Shown here in pieces: positions 36,877-50,300 of a stretch of 64,000 bases of DNA (positions within the stretch are counted from its first letter, which is position 1; every line of letters begins with the position of its first letter). Below the pieces are notes generated by a model. It made no database searches and was not told where the DNA came from. It worked only from the letters and a program-made list of their open reading frames with translations. The DNA comes from Prunella strophiata. Its lineage: Eukaryota > Chordata > Aves > Passeriformes > Prunellidae. The translations under genes were made by a program, and so were the position numbers. The DNA is taken from positions 85,936,800-86,000,799 of the forward strand of contig JAZBQD010000030.1 of NCBI GenBank assembly GCA_036583965.1, given 5' to 3'.

Positions 36877-39800
36877 CTGATACTCTTTCCAGTATTTGTG
36901 TTTTCAAAGTTTTCCTGAGGTTTGGAGTATACCAATACTTTAGTTATGTTTGAGATTGTTTATTTACCCAAAGGTCTGTTCTGGGCAGACAAACAGCAGG
37001 AGGGTCATTTATGATCCATATACATCATTATGTTCCCAAGAATCCAGAAATCACTGAACATGGCTTCCAAACAAAGTTAAATAAAAACATAGGTATTACT
37101 TTGAGCTCAGGATTCATAAATATAAATGGTCTGTATCATTTTCAGTTTTTCCATGGGAGTATTATTTGGCATAGCTTCATGCTGTGCTGAATTTGTGGGG
37201 TTTTAGATGATTGCTTCTTAGAAAAACCTGGTTTTGGCACACACATACAAACACACAAATTGGAAAAGGAAATATTTACATTGTGAAATTAAACTTGTTC
37301 ACATCTTCAATGATGATTTATTAAAGAAAAGTATATGGCAAACCACAGAATAGTGACATGTACGCTGGGTTTTACATTCCCTGTATGAAACAACCACAAA
37401 ACTCATTTGAAAACAAATAGTACTATAAAGACTAAAAGAAAGAAAATGAAGCATTTGCATGTATAAAATACCTCATACAACACATCTTCATTCTGAAAGA
37501 CTAAAGAGAATGAAATGTTTCTCCAAATAGCTTTTCAAGGGCATTATTTTTTATGGCCAGGATGTTTCTGTTTCTGTAGGCACCTATAATATGCTGTTGG
37601 ATTACTTCATTGAGCGGCTGTTAGGTTAAGCACAATACTTTCAGTGTTGAAGCATTCAGTGGACAATGAAAGCTCAACATGAGGAAAAAAAAAGTAAACA
37701 GAGAAGTTATAGGTGTTTTGTGGCAGGGTGGAGAAAGCAAAGCAGTATAAAGGACTAGACAATAAATTTGCTGCTTTTATTTGTATGTTTTATTATGCTA
37801 TCCACTTATATGCAAAATTTATTATTAAAGATCATATGATTTTTGCTAGTTTATGCTCATTTTATGGTCAAATTCCTGTATAGATATAGACATCTGAAGT
37901 ATGTATATATATATTTCTGTTAGTTAAAATAAATACATTTGTGTTCAATGGAGACTAATTAATAGTTTTAAGTTGCAATTCATCTGACCTTCTTTGAGGA
38001 CTTTGTAAAGCACAAGCTAAAATGGACATCTGTTTTCCCTAAGAAAAGCCTAGTCTGAACACCTCACATACAGAAACCTGCATGAAGTATCCTGGTCCCA
38101 CTGTCTGCTACAATACACAAAACAGGCATGCTGTGAATTTAGATACAAAGGGAATAAGACATAAACCAAATATTGGAGATTAGCAGGAAAAACAGAATTG
38201 CAGAATGACTTGAATGTTAGGAAAGCTTCTGACTGCTGAAAAATTATAGCATGTGTAAGTCTCCAGGCATGTCTGGTGTTCTCCAAAGCAAATGTTTCTC
38301 AGCATCTCTGAACAGTACTGGAAGGTCCCACTGTGAAATAATTATCAGCCTGGCTACAACACTCTCAGTTTTCTAGCCAGAATCTGAAGGAGAAGGGCAA
38401 TTATGAGGGGCCAACTCTGGTTGTTGCCAGAAGAGACACTAGGGCAGAAAAAACCAACAGAAAGGATTAGTATCCAGGCTGGCAGCAAGTCATAGTATAG
38501 TGTTACTAGTAGGGTGGAAGGGAAGAAAATTATGAAAGCCTTCTAAAACCTGCTAGTTTATCTGGAATAAAACTGTCTTAACAGTGGGTGGCAGTTATTT
38601 TATTAGTTAAAAAAACTAAAATGTGTACAACCTGCTTTCTTAAATAACACTGATAGAAAGTGATAGAAAAGGGAGTTAGGAAGGAATTTGAGCGCAGAGT
38701 ACAGTGCAATAGTTTTTCAAGGTCAATGTAATTCCTCTTTCTAAACATGTTTGTTGCACAAAGTGGAATAGGAATATCAGAGGTTTGTATTTCCATCTGT
38801 TTGCTTAAAACCAGGTCTGTGCTCCAGCATGAACAGGCAAAGCTCTGATGAGCTAGAAGTACTTTGGTTCATGATGTACCCTCTAACAATGCCATAGTAT
38901 GCTGATTTCCTTATGATAATTGTTAAGGGGTTTATAAGTTTTAATAGTCATCACATGGTCACAAGCTGATTTTATGAAACTTTGCTCATTAGCCTCAGCA
39001 AAGCACTGCAGCACAAGTAAGAATTTCTAATTGAGTTTAGTAATAGGCTGAAAAGGTAGTTATCACACAAAGCAAATACAAAAGCAATGTAAAGAATTTT
39101 ATTTTGTTTAGAATTGAAATCTGGCAGCAGTTTTATCCTGAGTCTTAAAGAAACGTATAGTAAGCATTTAAATCAGTGTACCCATGAACTGCTGAGATCA
39201 AAAGTTAGCAGTGGCATTATTTTGTGAAATATGAGTGACCTTTGTGAATCTGTTTCAAGCTCAGGTAGTCTAGAATTGATTGAGCTTACTCCAAGAATTT
39301 ATGGACATAGCTGAATAAGGGCAATAGGTGCCTTGGAATAAGACTTATCAGTACCTAACTAGAAAACTGTGTCAGCTAGTAACTAACCACTGAGTTTTAC
39401 CAGTAGAGAAAACCTTCAGACTCAGAAATCTAGGTTAATTTACCTAGATGCAAGTGTCTATGAGTATGCTAATGGCTAAGCCTCTTTAACAGTATAAGCC
39501 TGGGGTAAAGCTCAGATATTCAACCATATTCAGCTAATGATGTTTAGGCATCCTAGAGTACCTAAGATATCTGCACAGGCCTGACAGATATAACAGAGGA
39601 GTTGAGGTCTACTGGACTAATAGCAACTGGCCAGGAAAGCTATCAGGGCACCTCAAATGCATGTGTCTAGAGAAATAAACTGAGCTGTTAGTCAGCAAGG
39701 CTCAGTTAGCTCAGTGTAAAGGAATCATCCCATTTGGTAAACCAAACAGCACTCTAGACTCACCTGACCATGTTGACTAGGCTTTGAATTAGTATGGTGG

Positions 39801-40100
39801 GAAGCCAGTCTTCCACCTCACATGCAGACAGATACTTTTAGACATCTAAATGCAGGTCTCTGGATGTGTAACTGAACCAGAACTTGAAGATCTATAAAAT
39901 TTATGTTTTCTTAGAAACAGCTTAGTAAATTAGCAGGGCAGAAAAGTCTAAACCCTATGTGTGCCAAACCATATCACGGCACAATATTCTTTCAGAATTC
40001 TCTGATGAGCAAATTCTCACAGGCCCACTCAGATGCCTGTGGAATGGGACCCAGTATGCAGTGACAGCTGGCTTTGTTCAAAGAACTGTTGAAGAAAAAT
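36877..40100. other. AT-rich sequence without recognisable features
   Basis: No gene, RNA gene or named repeat seen. Short TA-rich words occur at about 37895-37915. Confidence 0.55.
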
Positions 40101-40106
40101 ATGTGC

Positions 40107-40150
40107 TGCTACTACTACCACTACTACTACTACTACTACCACTACTCCTC
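40107..40150. repeat. (CTA)n-type trinucleotide microsatellite
   Basis: About fourteen CTA/CCA-type triplets with two CCA interruptions, followed by a short CTC run. It is translated as a tyrosine- or leucine-rich tract in chance frames, which are not genes. Confidence 0.9.
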
Positions 40151-41119
40151 CTCTTTCCCTCTGTATAATATACAAGAATGGTCACAGTGTTCATCCAGGT
40201 ATGGAAGGACTGGGATCAAGACAAAGCTTCTATATAAAGTGGGGTTAGTTTATCTTACCACAAATACCAGGTTTGAGGCTTCACTTCTGATTTATAGCAG
40301 GGAATAGGTCTGGGATTTTGGTACCCAAATCCTTCAGGTTACCACCCTTACAGGAGTGTCCACTCATGACTTCTTAACATAGAAATAAAGGTTTAACCAA
40401 AGCTTACACAGGAATATGTCTGGCTTTTTTTTTATAGAGCTTGGACCTGGGAAAGCTTTTAACCCGGCTTGGGGAAATTTCAAATTCCTGGGTCTGTAGC
40501 ATGGATACATCTAATGCAGGTCCAAAACTCTGAAATTTACATGTGTTTCCACTAGCTCATGAAGTCATCAGATTTTAATGACCCACTATTTTGTCAAGGA
40601 CATCTCCAGGCTTTCTTTCTTCAGATTATATGAATCAGTTACCTGCCAAAAGCAGTCAGGATAATGTTGTGGCTAAATGTGCCACGTACTAAACATGATA
40701 TTTACAATAACACTCGTAACTATGACAAGAGCTTTATATCCAGACTATGGACAATTGAAAATATCTGGTGAACCCTTTGCAACATTTTTGTTGTGTTACT
40801 ACATTTTTAATTATGCAATTCATAAAATGAAAAACAATGCCAGATTTCCATAAAAAGTAGACATATACACATTGATAATCTACAAAGGCCTAATTAATTC
40901 TCTAGGGTAGGTCATAATTTACAGGTCTAAAATTATGAGGAATTACCTTGTTAAAGTCTTTTGAATCTGACTACAGGTGTTCTAGCAGTGCTCCAGTAAG
41001 AGAGTTATTCAAATCCCATTCCCATTTCTGGTGGAATTTTTATCATTTGTGTGGCTATGTTTTGCCAACAAAAAATGAGAAAAGAGAAGACTCTGTTCAC
41101 ATTCATCTGTGGGGATTCA

Positions 41120-41240
41120 GCAATTAAATCAATTTGATTAACCAAAGACCCATTCTGCTGTGTATTTACATACTGTAATTACGAATTGGCAAATAGCGGG
41201 AAAAGTGGGAGCGTGGGATAGCGTGTTTTTATATCAGTTG
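41120..41240. promoter_or_regulatory. Candidate regulatory element with E2F-like site
   Basis: This short patch keeps three CpGs in AT-rich surroundings and stacks motif-like words: AATTAAATCAATTTGATTAA (paired TGATT/AATCA cores), TGTAATTACGAATTGG, and GCGGGAAAA, which is the reverse complement of the classical E2F site TTTCCCGC. Such clustering suggests a conserved enhancer. This is inference only. Confidence 0.3.
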
Positions 41241-43980
41241 TTCCAATACAACGCCTGTAATACTTCTAAATGAGCAGTCAGATCTATTCACTGTCTCAGC
41301 ACTCCAAATGGGTCAGATGAAACAGTATTTTTAATGGGATTTGGGCTGTCTGACTTTACACATTCTTTTATATGTAGCAAATGCTTAAAAGCCAGTGCTA
41401 TAACTCCTGAGAGTTGTTCTGTCTCATCTTTTTTAGCCTATGTTTTCTTCTTCTCTACTACCAATATAACAGTCTGTATTGGCAAGAATTTCAGACTTGC
41501 CAAATACCCAGGTTTGATCAAATCAGTTTGATTTCCAGAGTGTTTGGTTGAGCTCAGATTGCAGCTTGGTCTACTGAAAATTGAGTAATGTCTATGTTGA
41601 AGGTGGCTGTGAGGAGACAAACTGACAGGTTAAATCAGCAAGGACTGCAGTCTGGAGGCTCAGCTGACAGGCTCTGACTGGGTGGCCTCACATGTGCTTC
41701 CAGTCCAAGCTAAGGAAGGAGCATTTTAGGGCACCAAGGGAACATAACTACTCCATGGACTGAACAGTCCTGTGGTGTCTCAGGCACCTGCAAGGGTCAG
41801 ACATTGCACCTTCGCATATGGATAAAAATGTATGGAGCCTTTTAATTTCCTCCCAGCTCCTTGGTTATTGATCCAGTGTAACTGGAGAGAGTACACTTCT
41901 CACTGGAGAGAGAAGGAAAATCTGGATTGATGAAGTACTACCATACACATCCATGCAAATAAATGATCAATAGATCTGCATCATGCCAAAACAGGGATGT
42001 CTTGATTAACACATAGCCCCTACTGATTGAAAGAGCTCTGTCTTTACCACAGAAGACAGTCTCTCTGTTCAACTCTGAATTGTAATAAAAATAAACTCCA
42101 GTTTGAACAGATAGTACAAACACTGATATCAATGTAGACTTTTGTATCACCCAAATTAAAAAGTGGCAATTCTCAGTGATTTTTTTGTTGTGGTCCATAT
42201 CAACAACTGTTTCTAATATACAATATCTTTACTTACATGTATATATTATATAATTATTCTACTATTTATGTATCCTATGAATTTATATATGTGTCAGGAT
42301 TTAAAATAAAAATCACAGTATCGATTTTGATTTTAAAAGGTTCCAGAGAAACCATCACATCTATTTTAATAGGTAATTTTCACTTACTCTTAAAAATCAG
42401 AGATTATTTTCAGTTTGTATTTATGTAGCTTCAGTTCCTTCTTATTATGCCTTTATCTACTAGATTAAAGACTCCATTACAAGAAATAATGCAGGTAATT
42501 TTAGACTGTTGTCATGTAATTTCTTAACCTTTTTATGTAAAGGAAACAGATTTACCCATTTACTACAAGGTAGGTTTTCCAAACCTCAGATAATTTCTTT
42601 TTTCAATCTTGTCAATTTAACAACAACTTTTTTTTAAAATGAAGGTGAAAGGTCTGGGCACAAACCCTTTTCAGAATCTCCAGTTCCCACTGATGATTCA
42701 TCTGGAAGTCCTCACTCCACGTGTGGAGTAGGCACCTTGTTTCTGAAAGACTGGGCTTGTGCCAGACTTTGTTAAGTTACCATTTATGTCATTCAAATGG
42801 ACCTGCTGCTCAGCATGCTAATGTAAGTGACCGCTTACATTAGCATCCACTTATCCTGTAACATGTCATTTTTGTATCTTCTGTTCAGTTTACAAGAAAT
42901 AAGAAGAAATTTATAAAAATATTGGAGTCTCTGAAATCCCTGAGCTGAAAATTTCCCATTTTCTGTTACTTGAATATTATTTTCTGATACTTTGTCTTGT
43001 ACTAAATATTTACTTTTTACCTTGGTTTCCGAAGAAATTTAATGTACACCTGTGAGAGATCTGGAAACATACAGTAGACTTATCTTCTCATTTTTTTAAT
43101 TCCTCTATTTTTCTTTCATTGACATTTTTTCCTGCCCTGTGAGTTCACAAGGGAATGCTTATGATTGTACACTGGTATTGCAATCTTTCTACAGTGTAGG
43201 CATGAGTTTACTCACAGAACTACACAAAACCCTTGACAGAAAAGCTGTTATTTTCCAGAGCAGAGAAGTGGGAAGGAAAATCATTACACAAAGTCTTACA
43301 TAAAGGCGTCTTTCTGAAGTCTGATCTTTCTGTAGAGGCAAAAAGAAGCTCAGCCTTCTATTTCTGAAATGTTGTAAGGTGGTTCATTTTAGGAACTGAA
43401 AGAAAAAAACATCTGCCAAATATTCAATAGGAGCAATATTCCTCTGGTATAAAGGGGGCAAGATTGCTAGAAAGTACGTCTAGACTAGGCAGTCTTAAGT
43501 AAAATAAATGATGATCCCAGGCTTGCAGACACCATGCTTACTAACACATCAGATTAGTGTTCATGTTTGGTTCATTACAAACACTAAATCTGTCTGCACT
43601 GTTGAAGTCAGGTGCTGTATTTTGTTTGAGAGGTGGTTGAAGAATTTGCCACTTACCTCTTTTATCATCCTGCGTGAACATTTCCTTCCCATCTGAGCAC
43701 CTACTCTAGCAAGTGAACTCTACCAGGTTGCCTTTGAGCAGATAGAAAGCTCTCCTACTGCCATTTATAAAATGCGAGGGACCTAGTAAAGCTATTCCTT
43801 AAGATCTCAGCCATAATTACTATCTCACAATAAAGACCTGATAATTAGCTCTACTCATTCTAGTTCTCAACCCTCTCTTTTTAGGCAAAAAGCTCAGGCT
43901 ATTGACAGAAGCCTATCAAACCTCCTATACTACATTATATTGGTTGTGGATGTAAGATATTTCAGGGCTTTAACAGTTAC
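41241..43980. other. AT-rich sequence; contains one perfect hairpin
   Basis: No gene is visible. The notable item is the inverted repeat at 42815-42846. Otherwise the stretch is unique AT-rich DNA. Confidence 0.55.
42815..42846. repeat. Perfect 13-bp inverted repeat (hairpin, 6-nt loop)
   Basis: ATGCTAATGTAAG at 42815-42827 is followed by six bases and the exact reverse complement at 42834-42846. The stem does not extend further. It is too short for a microRNA precursor and no transposon ends are evident. It shares its 13-6-13 geometry with the hairpin at 5079-5110, but the sequences are unrelated. Confidence 0.9.
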
Positions 43981-43981
43981 T

Positions 43982-44330
43982 GAATCACACAAAAACAGGA
44001 TGGCAGAGATTGGCAGGAATTTCTGGAGATCATCTGGTCCAACCTCCTGCTGAAGCAGAGCTATCTAGAGCTGTTGCCCAGGGCCCTCTCCAGATGGCTT
44101 CTGGGTATGTCCAGACTGGGAGAATCCACAAGCTCCTTGGGTATGTTTGCAGACACTTTTCTAGTGAGTTCTTCATGCATCTGCCACCTGAATGTCAGTT
44201 AGTGGGTCACCAATGGCTCTTCCCTGAGGGTATACATGGAATGGCCTGTGTCCTGGCTCACTCCTTTGTGTGCCTGCTAAAGGCGTTGTCTTTGAAGATA
44301 TCAGGTCTGGGGAAACTTAAGTATTTTTCC
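43982..44330 (-). mobile_element. CR1 LINE fragment, 5'-truncated, old
   Basis: The left end shows a decayed octamer tail, then 'GGAGATCATCTGGTCCAACC' and 'TCCTGCTGAAGCAGAGCTA', with later 'GTCCAGACTGGGAGAATCCA' and 'CACAAGCTCC', all reverse complement of CR1 3' sequence. It is more diverged than the copies at 8.9 and 12.4 kb. The right limit is approximate. A 108-codon + strand frame across it is a chance frame. Confidence 0.85.
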
Positions 44331-44337
44331 TACTAAG

Positions 44338-44344
44338 TTTTTTT

Positions 44345-44396
<52 letters not shown>
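44338..44396. repeat. Long poly-T run
   Basis: A T-run broken by one C near 44346, with about 50 T residues after the interruption. It lies just right of the CR1 fragment, but CR1 does not end in poly-A, so it is not that element's tail. It could be slippage expansion or the tail of an unrecognised minus-strand retroposon to its right. Confidence 0.9.
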
Positions 44397-44397
<1 letters not shown>

Positions 44398-47300
44398 GTC
44401 CTGTTTGGGGAAAGAAGTGTGTTACACTTCTTTTAAAAAAGCCATTTTTTAAAAGCTGTAAATACGTCCAGGATGATAGAATCTCAGTAATTTTCCCACT
44501 CTGTGTTTCAGTGTAAGGGTAGCCTAATTTTCCTATGGTCATGTTTTTGTCTAGGTCACTATTCCCCCTTAAGCCTACAACAATGGCAATAAGACCATTC
44601 TAAGAATTTCTGATATTACCAAATGTTTTTAGGATGTACTAGTGCCTTTTTATTGGAATTCAGTTACAAAAAAAAGGTACTGTATGGACTCTAGTACAAG
44701 AAGACAAGGCCATAACTTGAAATTATGCAAATACTCATAACAAAAGGAATTCTGATAGCCGTAAAAAGCCTTAATTTATTTGGATTCAGAAAAAGGCAGG
44801 CAAAGACTGGTAGATTCAGAGAGTAAAATGTGGATAATGCTCTGATTTTTGTTTTGCAAGTTTTTCCTGTAAATTCTATATATATATTCAATTTGTGGAA
44901 TTAGAAACACTATATTTGGCTTTTTTTCTGCAGATCATAATATCACATGAGCTTCTAGAAAGACCTCAACTACTAGACAGAAATGAGTGTAAAGATGCAA
45001 AAATGCACCATGTGTAAAAATATACAGAAATCGCTGAAAAAAATCCCAGACAGAAAAGCAAGGTTCATGCCTACAAGACTATTCTTCCATTTTTCTGTTA
45101 TATACAGCAATTTAAACAAAGCATATTGAACACTTGACTTTGAAAAAATGAGCTTTGTGATTAAAATGCCTTTTTTATCAGAAGATTATCTAGGTCACTA
45201 CAGCAAAAAAGTGCATCAGCAAGAAGGAGTATTTGCTGTGTTGATAGTCCTCTGAGCATCTTCAATGAATGCCTGACTGGAGAATGAGAAACTGTTCTCT
45301 TGCCAGTTTTCAGTAACCATATGTTGTGTGTCTCCTGAACACTGACTGCAGAGAGGTGTTTTGGATCTTCTAGACACCAGTGAAAGAAAATATTTCCAGT
45401 TTCAAGAGAAAAAAAGAGAAAAGAGTAGACCTTTTTGGTCGTGTTTAATTGCTCTGTTACCAGAAAAACATGCTGGATGCTAAATTTAGGGTCTTTTATA
45501 TCCTTGGTAAAAATCAATCTTTTTTTTCTAAATTAACATCTATTTCTTCTGTCATAATCAGATAAGAATTTTATTACAGTAGCACTTCTGTGTGTCTTGG
45601 ATGTCTTGAATAGGTCTTTTGTCCTATATCTCAATCATACTCGCATGTCTTTTTATGTGGATTGGCGTATTTGCTCTGATGTATCTGCTCCACCTGGTCT
45701 TGAGATTCAGCCCAATAACTTTTTAATTCCTTTGGTCAGAGTGATTGAAGAGATGTATTTTAACAATACATTTTATTATTAGTTTCCACTGAACAAAACA
45801 AAAAATTTCAAGTGCCACCAGTCTTGGGAAATAAAAAAAAGAATTCTAAAAGCCTGCAACAGATATTCTTGCGGTTGTTGACTTCTGAAAAGTTACTCTT
45901 ATTGAATTTCATCAGGTATTAGAACAGATGTCACATTAAAATGTAGAGGTTAGAATTTTCTGTGCATGAAGCTCATTTTGTCACATTGGTGGTATCCCCA
46001 AATGGCAATAATCAAGTGATGTGAAATAACTAAAACCATAGCTGTAGCTTGTGGATCAGGAGATATAAAACTCACCTCAAATGGTTCAAAGTCAGGAAAA
46101 GCTAGCATCTGTTTTAACCTTTTACTGAAAGCTGCTGCTTCTTACTGGAGAAAAAGGGCATGTTTGTGCTCAGGTTCCATTAACTTTCACTTTTAAGAAA
46201 GTAATTATTTTAAGGAAGTAACATATTTCAATATATTTGTATTTTTGAGAATCCTGTGGGTGAGATATATGAATAGATGGATACTTACACATACAGATGA
46301 AATTTTTTGTATAAAAATATATATTTAGATACCCTTCTTTTTAATTACCTTTTTTTGAAACAAAACAGAATATTTTTATTCTCTGTTCTTCTGGAAGCAC
46401 TAGGAAAATGTTAAGAGATCTATAATGTACTCCAGGAGCAAATCAGTAGAGAGTTAGATCAGTAAAATCATCTTTCTCTTAAATCGTCCAGATGTCTCAT
46501 CTGACAACATGGTTCTCTGGTTTGGACTTTGAATGTTAAAGTTCTCATACCCTCCTTCTAATTACATAGTTCTAGAAAATACAGTTGAACATACAAAGGT
46601 AAGAAAGATAGTGATAACTTGCTTATTTACAATGTAAGTGATCTCTTAACAGATGCTGTCTGAAAGAAAGTTTAACACAGTAAGAGACAGCTTAAAGGCT
46701 TCTAGGGGCTAGGCAGTAAAAAAACCCCAAAAAGTAGAAAAGAGTGTTTTACTATTTATATCAGAGAAATACAGGGTAAAAGCTAATTTGAGAATGCACA
46801 TTATTTTTTTAGAATACCAGGATAGTATATTTTCTGTTCACTGAAATATGTTCAGTGTTTGTGAACAAGGAGTACACAATAATCTAGGCACACAGCTGTG
46901 GAGGGACATCTCAGCTGTAATCATTCAAAGCAAATATTTGGAATATATTTCTTTAGGTGATGAATCTCCTAACCCCACTGCCAAACAGTAGCATAGCAAA
47001 ACTTAGAGCAAAAAGAAAAAGTGAGACTTCTCAAGAAGAAACTGCTGCTTTGGGCTCTGGAAATCCAACACCATTGTTGTCAAAGCATCAAGTGCTGACA
47101 CTGAAAATGGCACTGCATCCACATGGCCAGTGAAGCAACTTGCAAGATTGAAAGTTATGTTAGATGGAGTTTTCACATTGGGGATTAAAAGCCACATATT
47201 TGAATCAGTTAAAAAGTTTTTCACATCACTTTCATAAAACAGAAGGAATGGACAGTGGTACAACTCACCATGGTAAAATTTCTCCAGACTGAGATTTCCT

Positions 47301-50300
47301 ATCTAGCCCAAGTGAAGTTTTTGTCCTATTGCTTCACTCTGTGTCCTCTGCTTAGAAGAATACTTAGAAGAAGTAAAAGGACAAAACTTAACTTTGTTCT
47401 GCCCTTTTGTACTCCCTTGCATGATTCCATGAGCATAGGATGGTAGCCAGCTGGCAGTCTTAAACAGTCTTAAACAGTCTTGAAATAACAGAATAGTGAA
47501 AACCAAAAGTGCCTGCAACACAACATGGCAAATACAGGCTCTATTGCTGAGCTAGTTTAAAAAAAAAAAAATCCAAGTCAAAATGGACCACAGAGGAATG
47601 GAAGGTCACTAAAGCTGACTCCAATGTTGTGAGGCTGAGTTTCCTACATTCCCTCTGTAGACAGAAGAGTCCTCTAAGGTGTAGCTCAAATCAGGTATTT
47701 GAGCAGCTATGAATCTCTCTTTACAGGAGATTGTGTTCTCAAGTAGTAGCTTAGGAAAGTCAAAGATTGGGTTAACTTGCTAAAGGTGAAGTTTTTGTGA
47801 GCACTTACATTCAATGTGTCTCCTAGGTGTCAAATCCCTACCCTACATGCTGCATGACAATTAATTTTAATTTGGGCTCCAATTCAGAGCAGACAAAATT
47901 ATTTCCTGTTGGGGACATGTGGGACTGGGATATGGGCTACAGCACATAACCATTTTGTCTTTATAAAGAAACCAGATTTGAGCTGTGATTAAACTGGCTT
48001 ACCCCACTGCATCACACCCAGCCCTCAAACCCCCCTCCAACCCCAACCCTAAAAGACCTTCTTTTCTGGGGTACCCCAACAGGCCTGGTAGCCACAGATA
48101 TCCTCCATAACTTCATGTCTTACTCTGTATAAGGCACTCTTGGCACAAGTGTACAAAAAAGTACAAAAAGAGTACACAAAATTGTGAAAAGGCTTGAAAC
48201 AATCTACTTCCTAAAATGCATGCAGTTTAGAGAAAAGTATGGCTCAGGTACAGAAAACTGTGATGTAAGGCTTTGAAGAAGGAAAGACTCCAGGCAACAC
48301 TTCACCTGTGTCTTTGTCCATGGGAAGATCTCTCAGCCTTATGACAAAATGATCAAGCATGTGCATTAGAAGAAAACTAGTTTTTGGAATCCATGTTTGT
48401 AAGGCATCCAGCCTCCCCAGCACGTATAAACTTTATTTGGAGCTGTGTGGGAACACCACCTGCTCACACTGCTCCAAGAAATTCCACTTAGAACATTCAG
48501 AAGCAGCTGGGATGTGAATATTTGATTCATCTCATCAGAAGCTGAAATTAGGATTGAAAACATAGATCATGCATTCTACATCCATTCCAAGAAAATATTT
48601 ATTTCTTAATATTTTTGTTCACTGAAATATCACAAACTGTTTATCATTTCATTTCTTGTTTATGCTATGGGTTGATGTGATTTGTACAAAATTTTGTAAA
48701 TGATTTTAAGGTAGCAAATTTGCCATGATTCAAGCCAACTGACCTGCAGCTAGAATACAAAGCGCAGCTGGAATCAATACTTTCCATTGTGACCATCAGT
48801 TGTGCAACACATAATGCTCTACAGTATGGTGGGCATGGGAAGCAATTGCCTGGGCTTTATAATTGTATTAATGTTCTGCTCCTCTACTTTTCAAAAGTAT
48901 AATGTTACAAGAAAATTCCATGTGCTCCAGGAGGGAGTAGAGTGAGGACTCTGCAACTGATAGCTCTAAGTCCAGTGAATATATTCTTCAGTGGCTGAAC
49001 TAGTGGCACATTTTTCTTTATACAGACATAAGGGAAGCAAGATTCAACAAACAGCAAATTTTCCTTGGCTGCAAAGAGCTAGAATGCCTGAGGCTTCTTT
49101 TGATGTCTCAGTTTCTTGAAGAATTTTCTTCTTGTTCTGGTCTAAATCCTTTTACCTTTTTCTAGTTGTGCTTATATACCTTGCACTATTACTTACTTTC
49201 TAGTCATAAATTAAAAGGCTGACTGTAGCAATGCTCTTTGGAACCATTTTACTGAAATATCCAATCAGGCAGGGGTAGATTCCCATTCCTCCACTTAGGA
49301 AAATTTATTTTATTCCTAATTGGACATTATGAAAAAAACCACTGCATCTCCTATAACTACTGTCTATGTATTTGGACACACAGCTAATTCTGGACCAAAA
49401 AGGTTTGTTAGCTTTTTTTAAAGTGGCAGTAGCAAGCAGAAAACACAGATTACAGAAGCACAAAAGCACCTTCTTTAGTAGCTCATTTGAGCAGGTCAAG
49501 CTGCTGTTGTGAAACCAGATTCTCTCCAGAAATATTAATTTACTAATTCCTGTGTGGATAGGTATCGTTGATTTGAGTACCTCATTAGATTAAGTGCCTC
49601 AAAACCCTTACTTCTTCTCACTGGTTGAAAAATGTAGAACAAGAGATGTAAAATTAATTTGAGATTTTCACCTCTCCACCTTTTTTTCTGGCCTGGATAT
49701 CTTGCTCCATGTGCCCATGTATAAAAATCTCCACCCAGAACAACAAGGCCAGAGCTAGAATGGCAATGCTTGGAGAGGAAGACAGACTTACTCTGAGGAA
49801 ACACATGAATTTTAGCCAAAATCAAATTTTTGAGTAATCTATTCTAGAAAACAGGCAATGTTGATGATACCAGGTCATTTGTTTACCTTGCTATTAGTTG
49901 AGACATTCAGCTTCTTGCATGTTTTCTAATTTGCATACTCAGATCAATTTTATATTATGCCATCACCCTGTTCTAGGCACCTTATGTAGTACCCTTGCAG
50001 TACCTCACTATCATTTACTCTACAATGTACTTGTCTTCCTGTTTCCTTTGAGACAAAGTGTAATTTTTCACATTTTATTTGTGGGACACTAAACACAGGG
50101 GAACACCAATTCCCAAAAAATGTCAGTGGTGTAGCAGGGATTGGTTCTTGCTCCATGTGCCCTAATCTTTTTAGTGTTCATGAAAGGGTAAAGGTAAGGA
50201 TGGGGAGTCTCAAAGACTGTTCATGGTTTTGCATAGAACAGAAGGAGTCTTTTGCTATTATATACCTGCCCTGCCCTGCTTTTTGTAGTTATTTTTCCAG

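Noticed and set aside
39700..39735. Words resembling the A box of a tRNA gene (GTTAGCTCAGTGT)
   Set aside because: No matching B box or cloverleaf arms at the right spacing, so no tRNA was called.
44397..44900. Retroposed gene copy ending in the long T-run
   Set aside because: I could not recognise a transcript body or matching target-site repeats; kept only as a question.
45161..45517. 118-codon minus-strand frame
   Set aside because: No recognisable domain and no sign of coding composition; chance length in AT-rich DNA of this size.
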